Shown here piece by piece: positions 24,774 through 37,000 of a stretch of DNA of 64,000 nucleotides. Source of the stretch: Brasenia schreberi (Eukaryota > Streptophyta > Magnoliopsida > Nymphaeales > Cabombaceae); contig JAYKKT010000064.1 of the NCBI GenBank assembly GCA_036023115.1, positions 6,066,001-6,130,000 of the forward strand, in the 5' to 3' direction. The translations under genes and the position numbers were made by a program. A model generated the notes under the pieces. It was not told the DNA's origin and did no database searches. It saw nothing but the letters and a program-made list of their open reading frames with translations. Numbering within the stretch: the first letter of the stretch is position 1; the number at the start of each line of letters is the position of its first letter.

Positions 24774-25269
24774 CATAGTCCATGCATACAACTGTGACTC
24801 GTCCACACTTAAATTCGCTTATATGCATCCTTTTATAGACATGATTAATAGTGAAGATTTGAATTTCAAAAGCAAAGAACGGAAAGTATAATGATATTTT
24901 TCACTTTTAAATTCAAATCCTTATTATTGATCATGCAAATTAAATGATGGAGATTTAAGTAGATTTGAGTATAGGTGTGTGTATTTACCATGCTCTCTCT
25001 CTTTCTCTCTTTATATATATAGAGAGAGGGGGGGCATGGTGAATGGGTACACTCATTTATGCTCAAATCCACTAACATTTTTCTTGTTCTATTTGCATTA
25101 TAAAAAATGGAGATTTGAATTTAAAGGTATCATTATACTTTTCATACTTTGTATTTAGATTTTTTACATTCAAATTTATATTTGATCATGCAAATCGAAC
25201 TGTAGAAATGTTTAGGTGGATTTGAGTACGGGTGTGTACATGAATTGCTCTTTCTTTCTTTCTTTCTCA

Positions 25270-25318
<49 letters not shown>
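24686..25318. mobile_element. Two adjacent fold-back MITEs sharing a microsatellite
   Basis: Element 1: TC/(TA)n/(GA)n 24,686-24,773, body 24,774-24,991 (starts CATAGTCCATGCATAC, ends GTGTGTATTTACCATG), then (CT)n(TA)n(GA)n to 25,027. Element 2: body 25,035 to about 25,248 (starts CATGGTGAATGGGTACAC, ends GTGTGTACATGAATTG), then CT and (TA)n to 25,314. In each body the right half is an approximate reverse complement of the left (TCAAATCCAC / GTGGATTTGA; GATTTGAATTT / AAATTCAAATC). No coding capacity. Confidence 0.75.
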
Positions 25319-25689
25319 TCCATGAGGATGGTAATTCTCTCATTTGATGAGAGTACTGGCACTAATGATCTAAATTATCTTTTTTTTAGTTGAGTAATTA
25401 TTTAAATTATCTTTATTAGAGTTACAACTTCACAAAGTTGAAATCATGAATCATCAATTTGAGTCATTATATTGAACCTAATTATCATATATTTTGTTCT
25501 TTTGTTCGACTAAGTAGACCCAAAACACATACACTCGCGTTGTATTAGAAAACGGGTCACACTTGCCTGGGGTAGTCTCCACTCACAGGCCCTTCCAAAA
25601 ACCCCTCCCCCAACAAAAAGAGCCCGATAAAAGAAGCGATGTACGTTATATATATATATATATACTCAAACAGTAGATTTGAGCATAAA

Positions 25690-25705
25690 TAATGTTTAAG
25701 CATTT

Positions 25706-25767
<62 letters not shown>

Positions 25768-26025
25768 AACTCTCATACATATTACACTACTCGTGTGAAT
25801 CAAAACGTCCAATTGAATAAATAGATGGTTTAGATTCAAAGAGCAAAATGTAAAAGTTGCTTCTTAAAATTAAAAAAAAAAATACAAAGTACAAATGTAT
25901 ACCTTTTATCTTTTTTCTTTTTAATCTAAACCATTCATCTCCTTAATGGTCTCAATCAAAGTATAAAAGTTTCCTCTCTTTATATATATATATAGAAAGA
26001 GAGAGAGAGAGAGAAAAAGAAAGAG
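25690..26025. mobile_element. Fold-back MITE between microsatellites
   Basis: (TA)n 25,708-25,757, then body with ATGGTTTAGATTCAAAGAGC on the left and TTTAATCTAAACCATTCATC on the right (inverted pair), ending in CTCTCTTTATATATATA and (GA)n near 26,010. Confidence 0.65.
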
Positions 26026-26184
26026 AGATGCAACTTACCACACAAAGAGTGACAGCTCACCTGCTTAAGGAGTTGATCAGAAGTCAAAAATCAAGAGTTC
26101 TTATGGTTGGGGCTTGCATTTGGGTTCCTTCTCATCGTAGGGAAAAAAGAGCTTAAGAAAAAATAGCTTTTATGGCAAGGCATT

Positions 26185-26290
26185 TCTTCTTAAAACCGGG
26201 GTCTCTGAGACAAATGTCATGAGTTCAATTACCGCGAGTACATGCACAATGTAGAGGAGCTTGGCTAACCCTATCTTGCCTATAAAAAAA
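26185..26290 (+). mobile_element. tRNA-derived SINE remnant
   Basis: Plus-strand GTCATGAGTTCAATTACCGC (box B-like) after a degenerate box A region; downstream GTACATGCACAATGTAGAGG. The box B and following bases match the SINE at 12.45 kb on the opposite strand. Confidence 0.45.
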
Positions 26291-26983
26291 ATTTGCAGCG
26301 ATCGTCATAGGGCAATACGCATGTTGGCTGTCGCTAAAAGCATAAGGCTGCCATAGATAGGATTTGTTGAAGCGAATGAAGCTTAAAGTTGTTCTTACAG
26401 ACGAGCCTTAAATTTGATTTGCATTTTATGACGGAAATCCATCATGGAATATTAATACTAATATTTATATTATGGGATATTCTCAGGCCACCTACTGCCA
26501 AATCTAAACCGTTGGATGAAAACACTCATGAAATACTTGCAATCAAGAAGACCCACACAAGTTCCTACTTTTAAAAGTTAGTGGTCACCAACAATGAAGC
26601 TAGAGCCCAACAAACATAAGCAGCATGGGCACCCACCCTCTTAATGTTGCCCTCCATCATGCAATTGGTCCAATACAAGTTATATCAAGTCTATCCGGAT
26701 CATTTTCATACTCACCATCATCATAAATAAATAAATAACAATAAGTATATATATATATATGAAAAACCAAAACCTCACCACCTCAAACATATTCATTCAT
26801 GTCTACTCATTATTTTTTGTGGTATGAGTATAATTTAAAAGAAATTAAGAGGTTTTTATTAGAAAGATGAAGAACAATATTGTTATACTTCTCATATCAA
26901 AAAGCAAAGATCTAGGATGAGTAAATAGTGTTAGTGATAGACAATAACCAATCACTTATATATATACACATATGCACATGTGA

Positions 26984-27014
<31 letters not shown>

Positions 27015-27097
27015 TAAATATGTATATATATCCAACCACTTGTTTTACATGATGTTAGAAGGATGATCTTGATGATTAGGGATTTTATCAGCAAGAT

Positions 27098-27238
27098 CGA
27101 ACCGTAGAGCTACGACATACGTATCGGGAGGGGAATCAATGTGCAGATTGGTTAGCTAACCTCAGTCCGGCACCGGCAGCTTTCCGACTACTTCTCTTAC
27201 ATGATGTTATGGGAGTTCCACCTCTAGGAAATGTTTAG
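27098..27238 (+). pseudogene. RNase H-like C-terminal fragment of a non-LTR retroelement
   Basis: The frame from 27,098 reads R-T-V-E-L then RHTYREGNQCADWLANL and further to a stop at 27,236-27,238. H.YREGN..AD.LA is the signature of the RVT_3 RNase H domain at the end of plant L1-type LINE polyproteins and related reverse-transcriptase-like genes. Upstream sequence (IRDFISKI, another frame) extends the match across a frameshift. No RT domain is nearby, so it is an orphan 3' piece. Confidence 0.7.
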
Positions 27239-27499
27239 TTTAAATGAGTGCTCATGGAGAGTTTGACTCCCAGAGAATGCATGTGTGGGTGTGTGAGGCT
27301 TCAGCATCCTCTTGTAAAGAAAAAGGAAAAAGAAGAGTCTGCCTTTGTCTTAGTCTGGCTCCTCCTCTTGATGAAGAGAAGGGACATGAATTGTATTTCT
27401 CAAATTATTTGTACATTGTTGGTAGGAGTGAAACGGAGAAATCCTTAATGTGGGAGGAAAAAGTGGTCATTTCGGCTATATGGAGAAGCTGATCACCCG

Positions 27500-28040
27500 T
27501 ACTGATACTGAAGTTCTTTTCCGTCCTTTTTCTAGAAGTCAAAGTACATTAAGGTAAATTCTGACATAATCGCCGGACTACAAAAATCCATGTCTGGTTC
27601 TCTGCGTTGCCTGCAGTGTTCTTGTCCTCTGGCAGAAACCAGAGAGAGAGAGAGGATCGTCAGGCGAAGTCAGTCTGAAGGCGAAACTGAATTCCGTCCT
27701 GGGATTGCGAATCCAACTGGAACCTCCCTTGCTTCACTGGAGTATAGGCCCGCAATCCGGCCACAGGAACGAGAAATTCCGCCGGAACATCTGCGGGAAA
27801 TTATCCTCTGCGCATAGACGGGTCCGTTCAGTATCCAGCAACAGAATGAAGAAGTCAGGCCGTTAAAATCGCCGGGATCTCTTTCTTCTATACCGAAACG
27901 GTAGATCCAATCTCAAAACCACGGAGAGAGGAGGCCTTGGGTCTCTGTTTTGCTGTGAAACCGCTTTCCGTTTTGGCTACGGACGGAAGAATACAGGTGC
28001 AAAACTCGCCGGAGAAACTTGAGCTTCCGGAGTAAGGGAA
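27500..28040 (+). promoter_or_regulatory. Presumed 5' flank and leader of the SCAI-like gene
   Basis: The sequence becomes GC-richer than the gene-free region to the left and leads to the ATG at 28,041. An upstream open frame of 75 codons (27,590-27,817) is present. I see no unambiguous TATA box or transcription start. Confidence 0.4.
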
Positions 28041-31000
28041 ATGACGGGGAAGGAGAATTTGAAGTTCCGTTCCCTTATGGAGAAGGCAAACCGGAAGTTT
28101 GCTAGGGTTAGGGATTTGCCGGCGCATGGCCGAGACCGTTACGACGCTTACTTCCGCAAGGTTTTCAAGGTCTACACGGAGCTGTGGAGGTTTCAACAGG
28201 AGAATCGGGCAAGGCTCGTTGAGGGAGGGCTCAATCGATGGGAAATCGGCGAGATAGCGTCTCGGATCGGCCAGCTCTACTATCAGCAGTACCTCAGGAC
28301 GAGTGAGACACGGTTCCTCCTCGGATCTTTTGTCTTTTATGAGGCGGTCCTTAAGCGGGAATACTTCAAGGGTTGCTCCACCGAACCCGATCTGCTGCTC
28401 AAGGAGTTGCGGTTTCTGGCGAGATTTCTCGTCGTTTGCTTGCTTTTGAATCGGGTACAGTTGGTCGAGCGTCTGGTTGATCAGTTGAAGGAGACCGTGG
28501 AGGACTGCAGGAAGAAGCTTGAGGTTAGTGCTGCTTCTGTAATTTGGTCCTTGCACATACATGCACTTGTTTGATTTGGTTAAATTCACACTCAATGGCT
28601 TCTATTTAGCATTCAGAAAGTGCTTCTTGTAATTTTTGTACAGACGTTTTCAGAAAGTTTCTCTGTTTGATATTTCGGTCACGTCCTACCGCATAACTCA
28701 TGGAAAGAGTGATAGACCATTTAGTTTACTCTGGTGTATGAGAAATACGTGATGCTGGTCTGTTATGCAAGCATGGCAACACATTTTTTCATGTCCTTTT
28801 CGGTGAGTCTTGACCGCAGCATGGTTCAACTCCTTTCAATACTTGCGACAGTTGGAAAATAAGAACGATTCATCATAGATGACGCGGTTCTCGCTGTACC
28901 CGAGTGTTCTTTGTTTCATGGTGAAAGTAGACGTTTTCATCTGAAAACGCTCTTTTGACAACTATGGCACAAATAATGGGAAAAAAACACCTATGGTTGC
29001 TGCTGCTACCCCCATCTATCCCATACTCATTATTTTCTCAGTGAATCTTTATCATAATCACGTAATGACATAGTTCGTTATAGTTTTCCTTCGGTGGTGT
29101 AATCAGCAACCATTGCCTAGGTGATACCAAACGATGTCCTTATATTCAGTGGATGGGTCTGTAGCGTTACGAGACTTTATGAATTACAGTCTGACAAGGG
29201 GCCTTTTATATTTCTTTGAATAGGTTAGTTAGTGTGAATGCCAATGTTGACACCTTTGGTGAAATGAAATAAATTGAAAGGAAATTTATATATAGGCCCT
29301 GGTGATGCCTTATACGACTTCCATGTACTAAAATGAATGGAAAGTCTCCTGACTGTGAATGAGTACAAGCGCAATGCTGCTTTCCATGGGTTACAGCTAC
29401 AAACCCAAACAAAATTTGTTGCTGTACTTGGTATGATTTTACTCATCCGTTATATATTAAGTGAAGGTGCCAGTATGATATTGGACTTGATCAAGTGATG
29501 AAAGGCAAGAAGCTTGAACTGTCATTTAGTGTCTTGATGTGTGTGGCTAGTCTCATTGCTTTATGTTCTGTAGTTCATTCTTCTGGTTTTGTGGTAACGT
29601 TTCTGAGTTCTGAATTGGCGTGGCTGTAACCTCTTGTTTTCTGTGCTGTGATATTGTGTGAGGTGTTATAAGTTATAACAATAGATCATATTTATCAGAG
29701 TAGTAATCATCTAAGGGTGTTTCAGTTCAGGTGTCAGGGCTTAATATTCTACTATGGTAATTGGCTATAATGAAACCCCTTTGACACAAAATCCTGTTGA
29801 GTCAGAAGATTTGGGCTCCACATACAAAGATGTTCAATCATGATTCAGATTCAGATTTCATTGAAATGAATGATCAGGTATTCGGGAAACAATTGAACAG
29901 CAGCAAACATAATCATGCTATACTCTGCTTGGCAAACTTAGTGTGGTAGAAGTTTTCAGAAACCCCTTCTTCTTTAGAGCCATTGTTTGTGCTTTTGAGA
30001 GAAGTAACATAACAGATCCATGATGAAGTGGGGAAAAGCTGGTACCTTTTTGTTTGTCAGTGATCCACTCAGGTGAGGTCGGCATAACTCTGAAATGATA
30101 ATAAGATCTGTGTTGTGTGGTGTAAAGTGTTAGGGAAAAGCTGGTACCTTTTTTGTTGCTCCCTCTAGCCTTTTGCATTTGCTTTTAGATCTTATGGTTG
30201 CTATCTATTTAGTTTTTCTTTCTAATGTTAAGTTGATTTTGAACTTTGTTGTGCAGGATCGACATTTTAAGGAATGGAAGCGAGTGGTTCAGGAAATCAC
30301 GAGGTTTATGAAAGCTGATGCAATATTTATGAATACCAGGCACTTGAACTATCAGGAAAATGCGGCTTCTGATCTAGGTTTGGCCCATTTGTCTAATTTC
30401 CACACGGAGAAGGCTCTAAGGCTACAGGATGCATTGCTGACAAGTTATCACCCTCATGAGGTAACCATCAACAAGAACATAAAATTCCCCTTGCATCATC
30501 TGTGACAAGTTAGAAGGTAGTTCATCTCTGTAAGCTCTTAGGACAAAAGTGTTAGTCATCCTGAAGGATTCTTTGTTTACTTAGCATGCATCATTATTTG
30601 CATTGCCAGGTGAAATTTACAGAGCTCACTCTGGACACTTTCAGAATGTTGCAATTTTTGGATTGGGAATGTAGTGAATCCTTTTTCCAAATGTGTTCAG
30701 TAGAACCATGTGACAATGGAGTATCTGGTGATCTCACCGCAGCAGCTAATCGTGTGAATCTTGTAGCGGATGCCTCAGAATCAACTCTGCCTGGAAGTCC
30801 TAGAAAAGCAATTCTTTATCGTCCATCCATCACAAATCTACTTGTGGTGAGTTTGATTTAGTTTTCTTTGTTTTGTTGTCTGTGTACTATATTTTCGAAT
30901 CAGATGGCTTTAAGAAGAATCATCGAAAGCAGTTAGGACTAGGATGTCAGTCCAGTGCTCTGGATCACTGTTTGTATGTATTCCTTCTAAACAATGGCTA

Positions 31001-34000
31001 CAGGAACTATATGGTGAGCTCTTGATTTGGTAGATCTTTTAGAAGTTTGTTAGCTTATAATGTTGCTTGGGTACTGAATAAATTTTGGAAGTTAGCTGAT
31101 TGTTTTTTGCAGATTTATGCTTGAAAAAGTCTAATTGCTTTGGACAATTTTCTCTCTTCAATTTCTCTCAACTTTTGGATTCTCAATTATTTTGTCTGAC
31201 CATAAAGGTCCACTTTTGTCAACATGAGAGAGGAGATCCTTTTTCATGTAACAAAAGCTATAACATTGCATCTTGAAGAAAGTTCAATTAAATAAGATGG
31301 AACCTTGTCACATGCACTTTTCTGTAGTCTTGTATCTAGTACATTTGATGCATAAGATTTCAGTTATTTGGATTTTTACGGGTTTGGAAGTGATAGCAGT
31401 TGTCCTTAAATTGTCTTTCCCTATAGTTAATTGATATGCCTATTTTGCCGTGAGCTTGTCTTTCATAATTTCTTTCATCCTTTTTAACTTCACTCTGCAG
31501 AATTGCCAAACATAATTTTAAATGGCGACCCACCTCTCTCTCTCTCTCTCTCTCTCTCCTAGTGGGTGAAAAGAAAAAAAAGTTAGACATAGTACAGTGT
31601 TTGTGCCATTTATTGATTTCCTAGGTACACTAAAAGGTGGTTGCTGATGCTTGTAAACTTGGGTATGAATTTGATTAACAATTTTCATATGTATCAACTT
31701 AAAATATACAACAACTAAGCCTTTTCCCATACTAGACGGGGTCGGCTATGTATCAACTTGAAATATGAGTTAACAAAACATATTCAAGATGAAGTACCTT
31801 GGTTTATGTTATTTGCAGATGACATTGTGTTAGTGGAGGAGTCTAAGGAAAAAGTTAATAGAAAATTAGAACTATGGAGAGAAACATTATAAAGTAAAGG
31901 CTTCCGACTTAGTAGAACAAAGACAGAATATATGGAATGTAAGTTTGATCATTTGGTTACTTCAGAGGATATAGAAATTAAAATTGGCACACATTGCATT
32001 CCTCAAAAAGAAAGTTTTAAATACCTAGGGTCAATTTTTCAAAGTGATGGAAGAATTGATGGAGATGTTACTCATAGAATTAATGCTGGTTGGTTAAAAT
32101 GGAGAGGAGCATCAAGTATTCTTTGTGATAAGAAGATACCATTAAAGTTAAAAGGTAAATATTATAGAGCAGCAATTAGACATGCCATGTTTTATGGTTC
32201 TGAGTGTTGGGCAGTTAATCATCAACATGTATAAAAGATGTCAGTAATAGAAATGAAGATATTGAGATGGATGAGTGGTCATACAAGAAAAGACCGTATA
32301 CATAATGAGGTTATTAGAAATAAATTATGTGTGGTACCAATAGAGGATAAAATGAGAGAATATCGTTTAAGGTGGTTTGAACATATAGAAAGAACATCAA
32401 CAAAAGAATCCGTAAGAAGGTATGAAAAACTAGATTTTGAAAGTATTAAGAGGTAGAGGACGACCATAAAAGTGTTAGAAAGAAACAATAAAGAATGATC
32501 TAGCTTATTGTGAGTTAACTGCTAACATGGCACATGATAGGGCTATGTGGAAACAAAGAATCCATGTAGCCGACCCCATCTAGTATGGGAAAAGGCTTAG
32601 TTGTTGTTTGTTTGTTTATCAACTTGAAATATGAAAACAAGCTGGGTATGTTTTTGCATTCAGTAGTAAGTCAATATTTGCATGGGAACTTGTAGTTCCT
32701 TCATTTCCTCTGAATTCTGCAAAGTCATTATTTACTTTTGATCTTTTCATTTATGCAGGAAAATAAGTATAGAATGGTTCCTTAGTGTACTTGCAATAAC
32801 TCTTAGTGCATGCAATTGTTAAATGTTTCAACTAGAGCAAGATGCGCTTGAAGATCTGCTAACTGTATGCTTAATTCCTTTTTTCCATGTATCCATTCGA
32901 AAGGTGATAGCTATGATCTGTCAGGAGCTCCCTCCAGATGGCATTTTGCTTTTGTACATATCAGCACCAGGTTGAACTTTCTTCTCTTGTGCACTCTGTT
33001 GATCTACTTAAAGGAAGTTGTAAATTCTTTTATACATGATTCTGATAAGATGAAAATTCTCCAGGAAAGGCTAATCACAGTATTGCATCACCTGCTTTAA
33101 ATTCCTTCAGACATGTTAAAGGCAATCAATTTCATGGTGGACCGTTAAGAGTTAATCATGGTTTTGAAACTGGTACTTCGCATCACAATGAAGACAACCA
33201 TTCACATTCTCATCCTCATTATCAGAAGATAGGTGACAGCAAGGACTCTGTTGATGATTGTCTATGTCTTGGTCCTCGTGGAACTAGAGGTGTGTATGCC
33301 TAATGAAGATTTCATTGTCATCTACTTTGATCCAGGAGTAATCTTGTGGCATGTGCCATGCTTATTTGAGATAATAATAACTTTCACTGATAGGGACCCC
33401 TTCAAATCTTTTTCTATCATATAGTATTTATCAGGTTTATTTTGAGTATATAAAATCTGGAAACACTGCTATTTAACTTGCATTGTGTTATTTATCAGGT
33501 TTGAACAATCTATACCCTGGTGATATAATTCCTTTCACAAGGCGGCCACTGTTCTTGATAATTGATAGTGACAACAGCCACGCATTCAAGGCAGGTTCGT
33601 CAAAACTTATCTGAGACTTGACTGGTGCTTGCTTAAGAGAATTTCTTCAAAGGTTATAAATTGATGCCTTTATTTTCTATATATATGGTGATTTTGGTCA
33701 CTGTGGATGATGAATCATCTTGTAGATATGATCTGGTAGTGAGTTGCTATGAGCAAGAAAATAAAACATCTGTTTCCTACATCAGCATAAATAAAATAAG
33801 ACTATCTCGACTTTCATTCAGCTTATGCAATAATAAAATATTCAATGTGTTTAGGTAGAACCATATAGTATGTCTATTGGGTTCTGACGCTAGTGCAGAT
33901 GATTAGGTTTACAATTTGGACTTCACCTTTAGCATGTCATTAGACTATCATAATTAGGGTTGAGCATTATTCAGTTAAAACCAAATAATCAAGCTAGACC

Positions 34001-37000
34001 GAACTGAAGTTTTCAGTTCAGCTCGGTTCTATTGAGTTTTGGTTTGGTCTCAATTAAGAATAGGTAAAAATTAGTTATTCAGTAGTTCGGTTGTTAAGAT
34101 CCAAAACTTAAAATAAACTGAACCAACCAAAAACGGCGTGGATAAGTTGATACCTGTTCCTGTAATTTTTGAAAAGCATATCCAACAACAACAACTAAGC
34201 CTTTTCCCATATTAGATAGGGTCGGCTACATGGATTGTTTGTTTTCATGGGGCTCGATCCTATGTCATTCCTACAATTAACTCAATAAAAGTTGGATCAT
34301 TCTTTATTGTTTCCTTCCGACCAGTGTTATTTGTACCATATCATATCGTGTATCATTTTTCTCTATGAAACAGGTGTATCGTATTTTAATTTTTTAAAAA
34401 ATCAAGAAAAACAAAAAAATAGTAAAAATCAAGAACTATTCTTTTCTAATTCATGGGGTGGCTCGGTTGGGAAGGTATGGAGCTACTCTTGGAGTTGCCA
34501 AACTTGAGTAGAGACAATTGTGATGTGCAACCTACCAATATTGGATGTGATCCTAATTGGTAAGTTGCTGAAGGAAATTGCTTTTCTCATTCGTGAGAAC
34601 TTTGGAAATTGCTTATTCTTAGAGGCTTTATTGTTATTCTTGGTAGGTCAGTCTTGAAGGCAAGAAGTCTCTCTTGCCAAAAGAGAAGAGAAGAGAACAT
34701 ATAAATTCTTGCCCATTCCAAGTAAGGAAAGGTTGGTTTTTATAAAAATAGAGCGACAATACAGGCGATAAGGCCTATATCATGTGTTACAACATGTATA
34801 GCATGATATAGACCGATATATTGTATCTTATGGTATGGTGTAGTGTATCGTCATGATTCCTAATGATACGATACGATACACCCTGTATCATCCGATACGG
34901 GGCGATACCATCACACTTCTTCCAACACATTGTTGGTCTTCGTCTTTCTCTATTAATATTTTTGCTATCTATTTTTTTACAACTTCTTTTGATCGTCTTT
35001 TCACGTGTCTAAAACCATCTTAAAAAAGCAAATTTTCTTTATTTTTTAATCTATTGGTGTCACTTCCAATTTGTTTATAATAAACTCATTATGAGTACAA
35101 TCTTTCCTTATGAGACCACATATCCATCTCAATATTTTTGTTTCTACCACGAACATTTTTTTTGTAGATGATGATTAACTACTGAGAACCTTATAACTAT
35201 CTGGTCTAATTGTTACTCTATAATATTTACTTTTTCAACTAAATGATATCTTCTTATCATATAGAATACCTAATGCACCTCTCGATTTTAACCAACATGT
35301 ATTAATTTTATGAGTAACATCTCAATCAATTTTCTTATCACTCTGAAAAATTGACCTTAGGTATTTATGACTTTTCTGGTGAGGAATGCAATGTATGGAA
35401 ATCTTAATTTCCATGTCATTTGAGATAAACCAAATAACCAAACCTTCATTCCATATAATCTGCCTTTGTTCTACTTAGTCGGAATCCTTTATGAAAAGCA
35501 TAACCATTTATGTAAATTTAGAATATTTTGAGCTAGCATTCCTTTGGCTGGTTGCTGTTCCTGACAGAAAGATGTCAAAAAATATTGGTTGAGCCTAAGT
35601 CTTATACTAGTTCATATTACTTTAGCAGTAATTTCATAAAAAACAGGTGGCTGTTGAAAAGTTCTTGTTGGCCTCTCCCAGAGTTGAACTGACTTGAAAA
35701 TTTGCAGGAAATGCCTTGAAAACTAGCATTAAATGATGGTGAGATCATTTCAATGAATGTACTTTATAATGAACTTACTCCATTTATTTCAATTTATTTC
35801 AGCTATAAACCTTTAATTGAATGACCGGGCCGACTGAACCAAAAATTTTGGTTTTGTTGGCTCTGTTATGCATACAATCCAGTTGGATCTTTGTTATAAG
35901 AAAGTGAAAAAAAACAGCTCTCGGTTATTTTGGTCCAGTTAGGCTTTTGAACCAAACCAACGGATGCACACTCCTGATTGCAACAATGATGTGCTGATCT
36001 TCTTGAATACATTTTTGCCCAAGTTTGTCTAAAATGGTTCATGAATCTGTTTACTAAGATGCAGGTCTAAGACCTTTTTTTTTCCTTATTCTGTCTGATG
36101 TTTATTCCAGCACTTTGTACTGATCATTGATATGCTTATCTACAAACATCAAAGTCACCAATTCCACTGCAAGTGCACATGACATATCGAATGTTACAAA
36201 CCACATGCGTTGCAGATAATCACGTCCAATAATGGAAGTTTTGAAAAATGCTTTTGGCTTCCTCAAGTGTTGACACCATAAGGAACAATAATCGCCCTCT
36301 TGCTGCCTTTATTTGTGCTATCTTTTTATCTTATTCTCTCTACTTTATCTTTTATAATTGTAAGTTGGACATGTAGTCTCCTTTTCTCATAGGAGGCATA
36401 TGCACGTGGTATGAGAACTTAGACCCGAGGATACTTTACATAAAGAGTTTCTGGAATGCTCATTCGGGAGAAACATAATCATCCCTGTTGACTTCTATGT
36501 TATCTTTAAAGCTGATCAGGAAACACTAACAGTGTAACAAGTTAACAAACTAACAATAGGTTAAAAAGAAATCTTGGAAGTTACAACATCCCCACAGTCA
36601 AGGTTTCTCAATCTGATATGTCTTTCCTATGGGGTTAAACTTTCCATTCTTCATAATCTCTATTGATATAAGTAATAAAGATGTGGTAATTCATTGCACT
36701 GATATGTTCTGTAAATGTTGGTTTTGTCCATGATACATTAAATGTATGATTTAATTGGTCATTTATTGGACTGCATCTTCTAAATACTTGGGGGTTAACA
36801 TACGGGACCTCTGAGTTCCTCTGGCGCTTGTTTTGGTACTTTTGGCGTAGAATGGGGAAGGAGCGTATCCTTGTTTACAATCATTTCTCTTATCTTTCTA
36901 GTTATCCAACTCTGTTATTCCTTTTTACCTTTGCAGGCTTTACACGGTGCAGAGAGAGGAGAGACTGCTGCTTTGCTCCTTTCTCCTGAGAAACCAGCAT

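Noticed and set aside
27888..28595. 235-codon minus-strand frame over SCAI exon 1
   Set aside because: Antisense shadow of a conserved coding exon.
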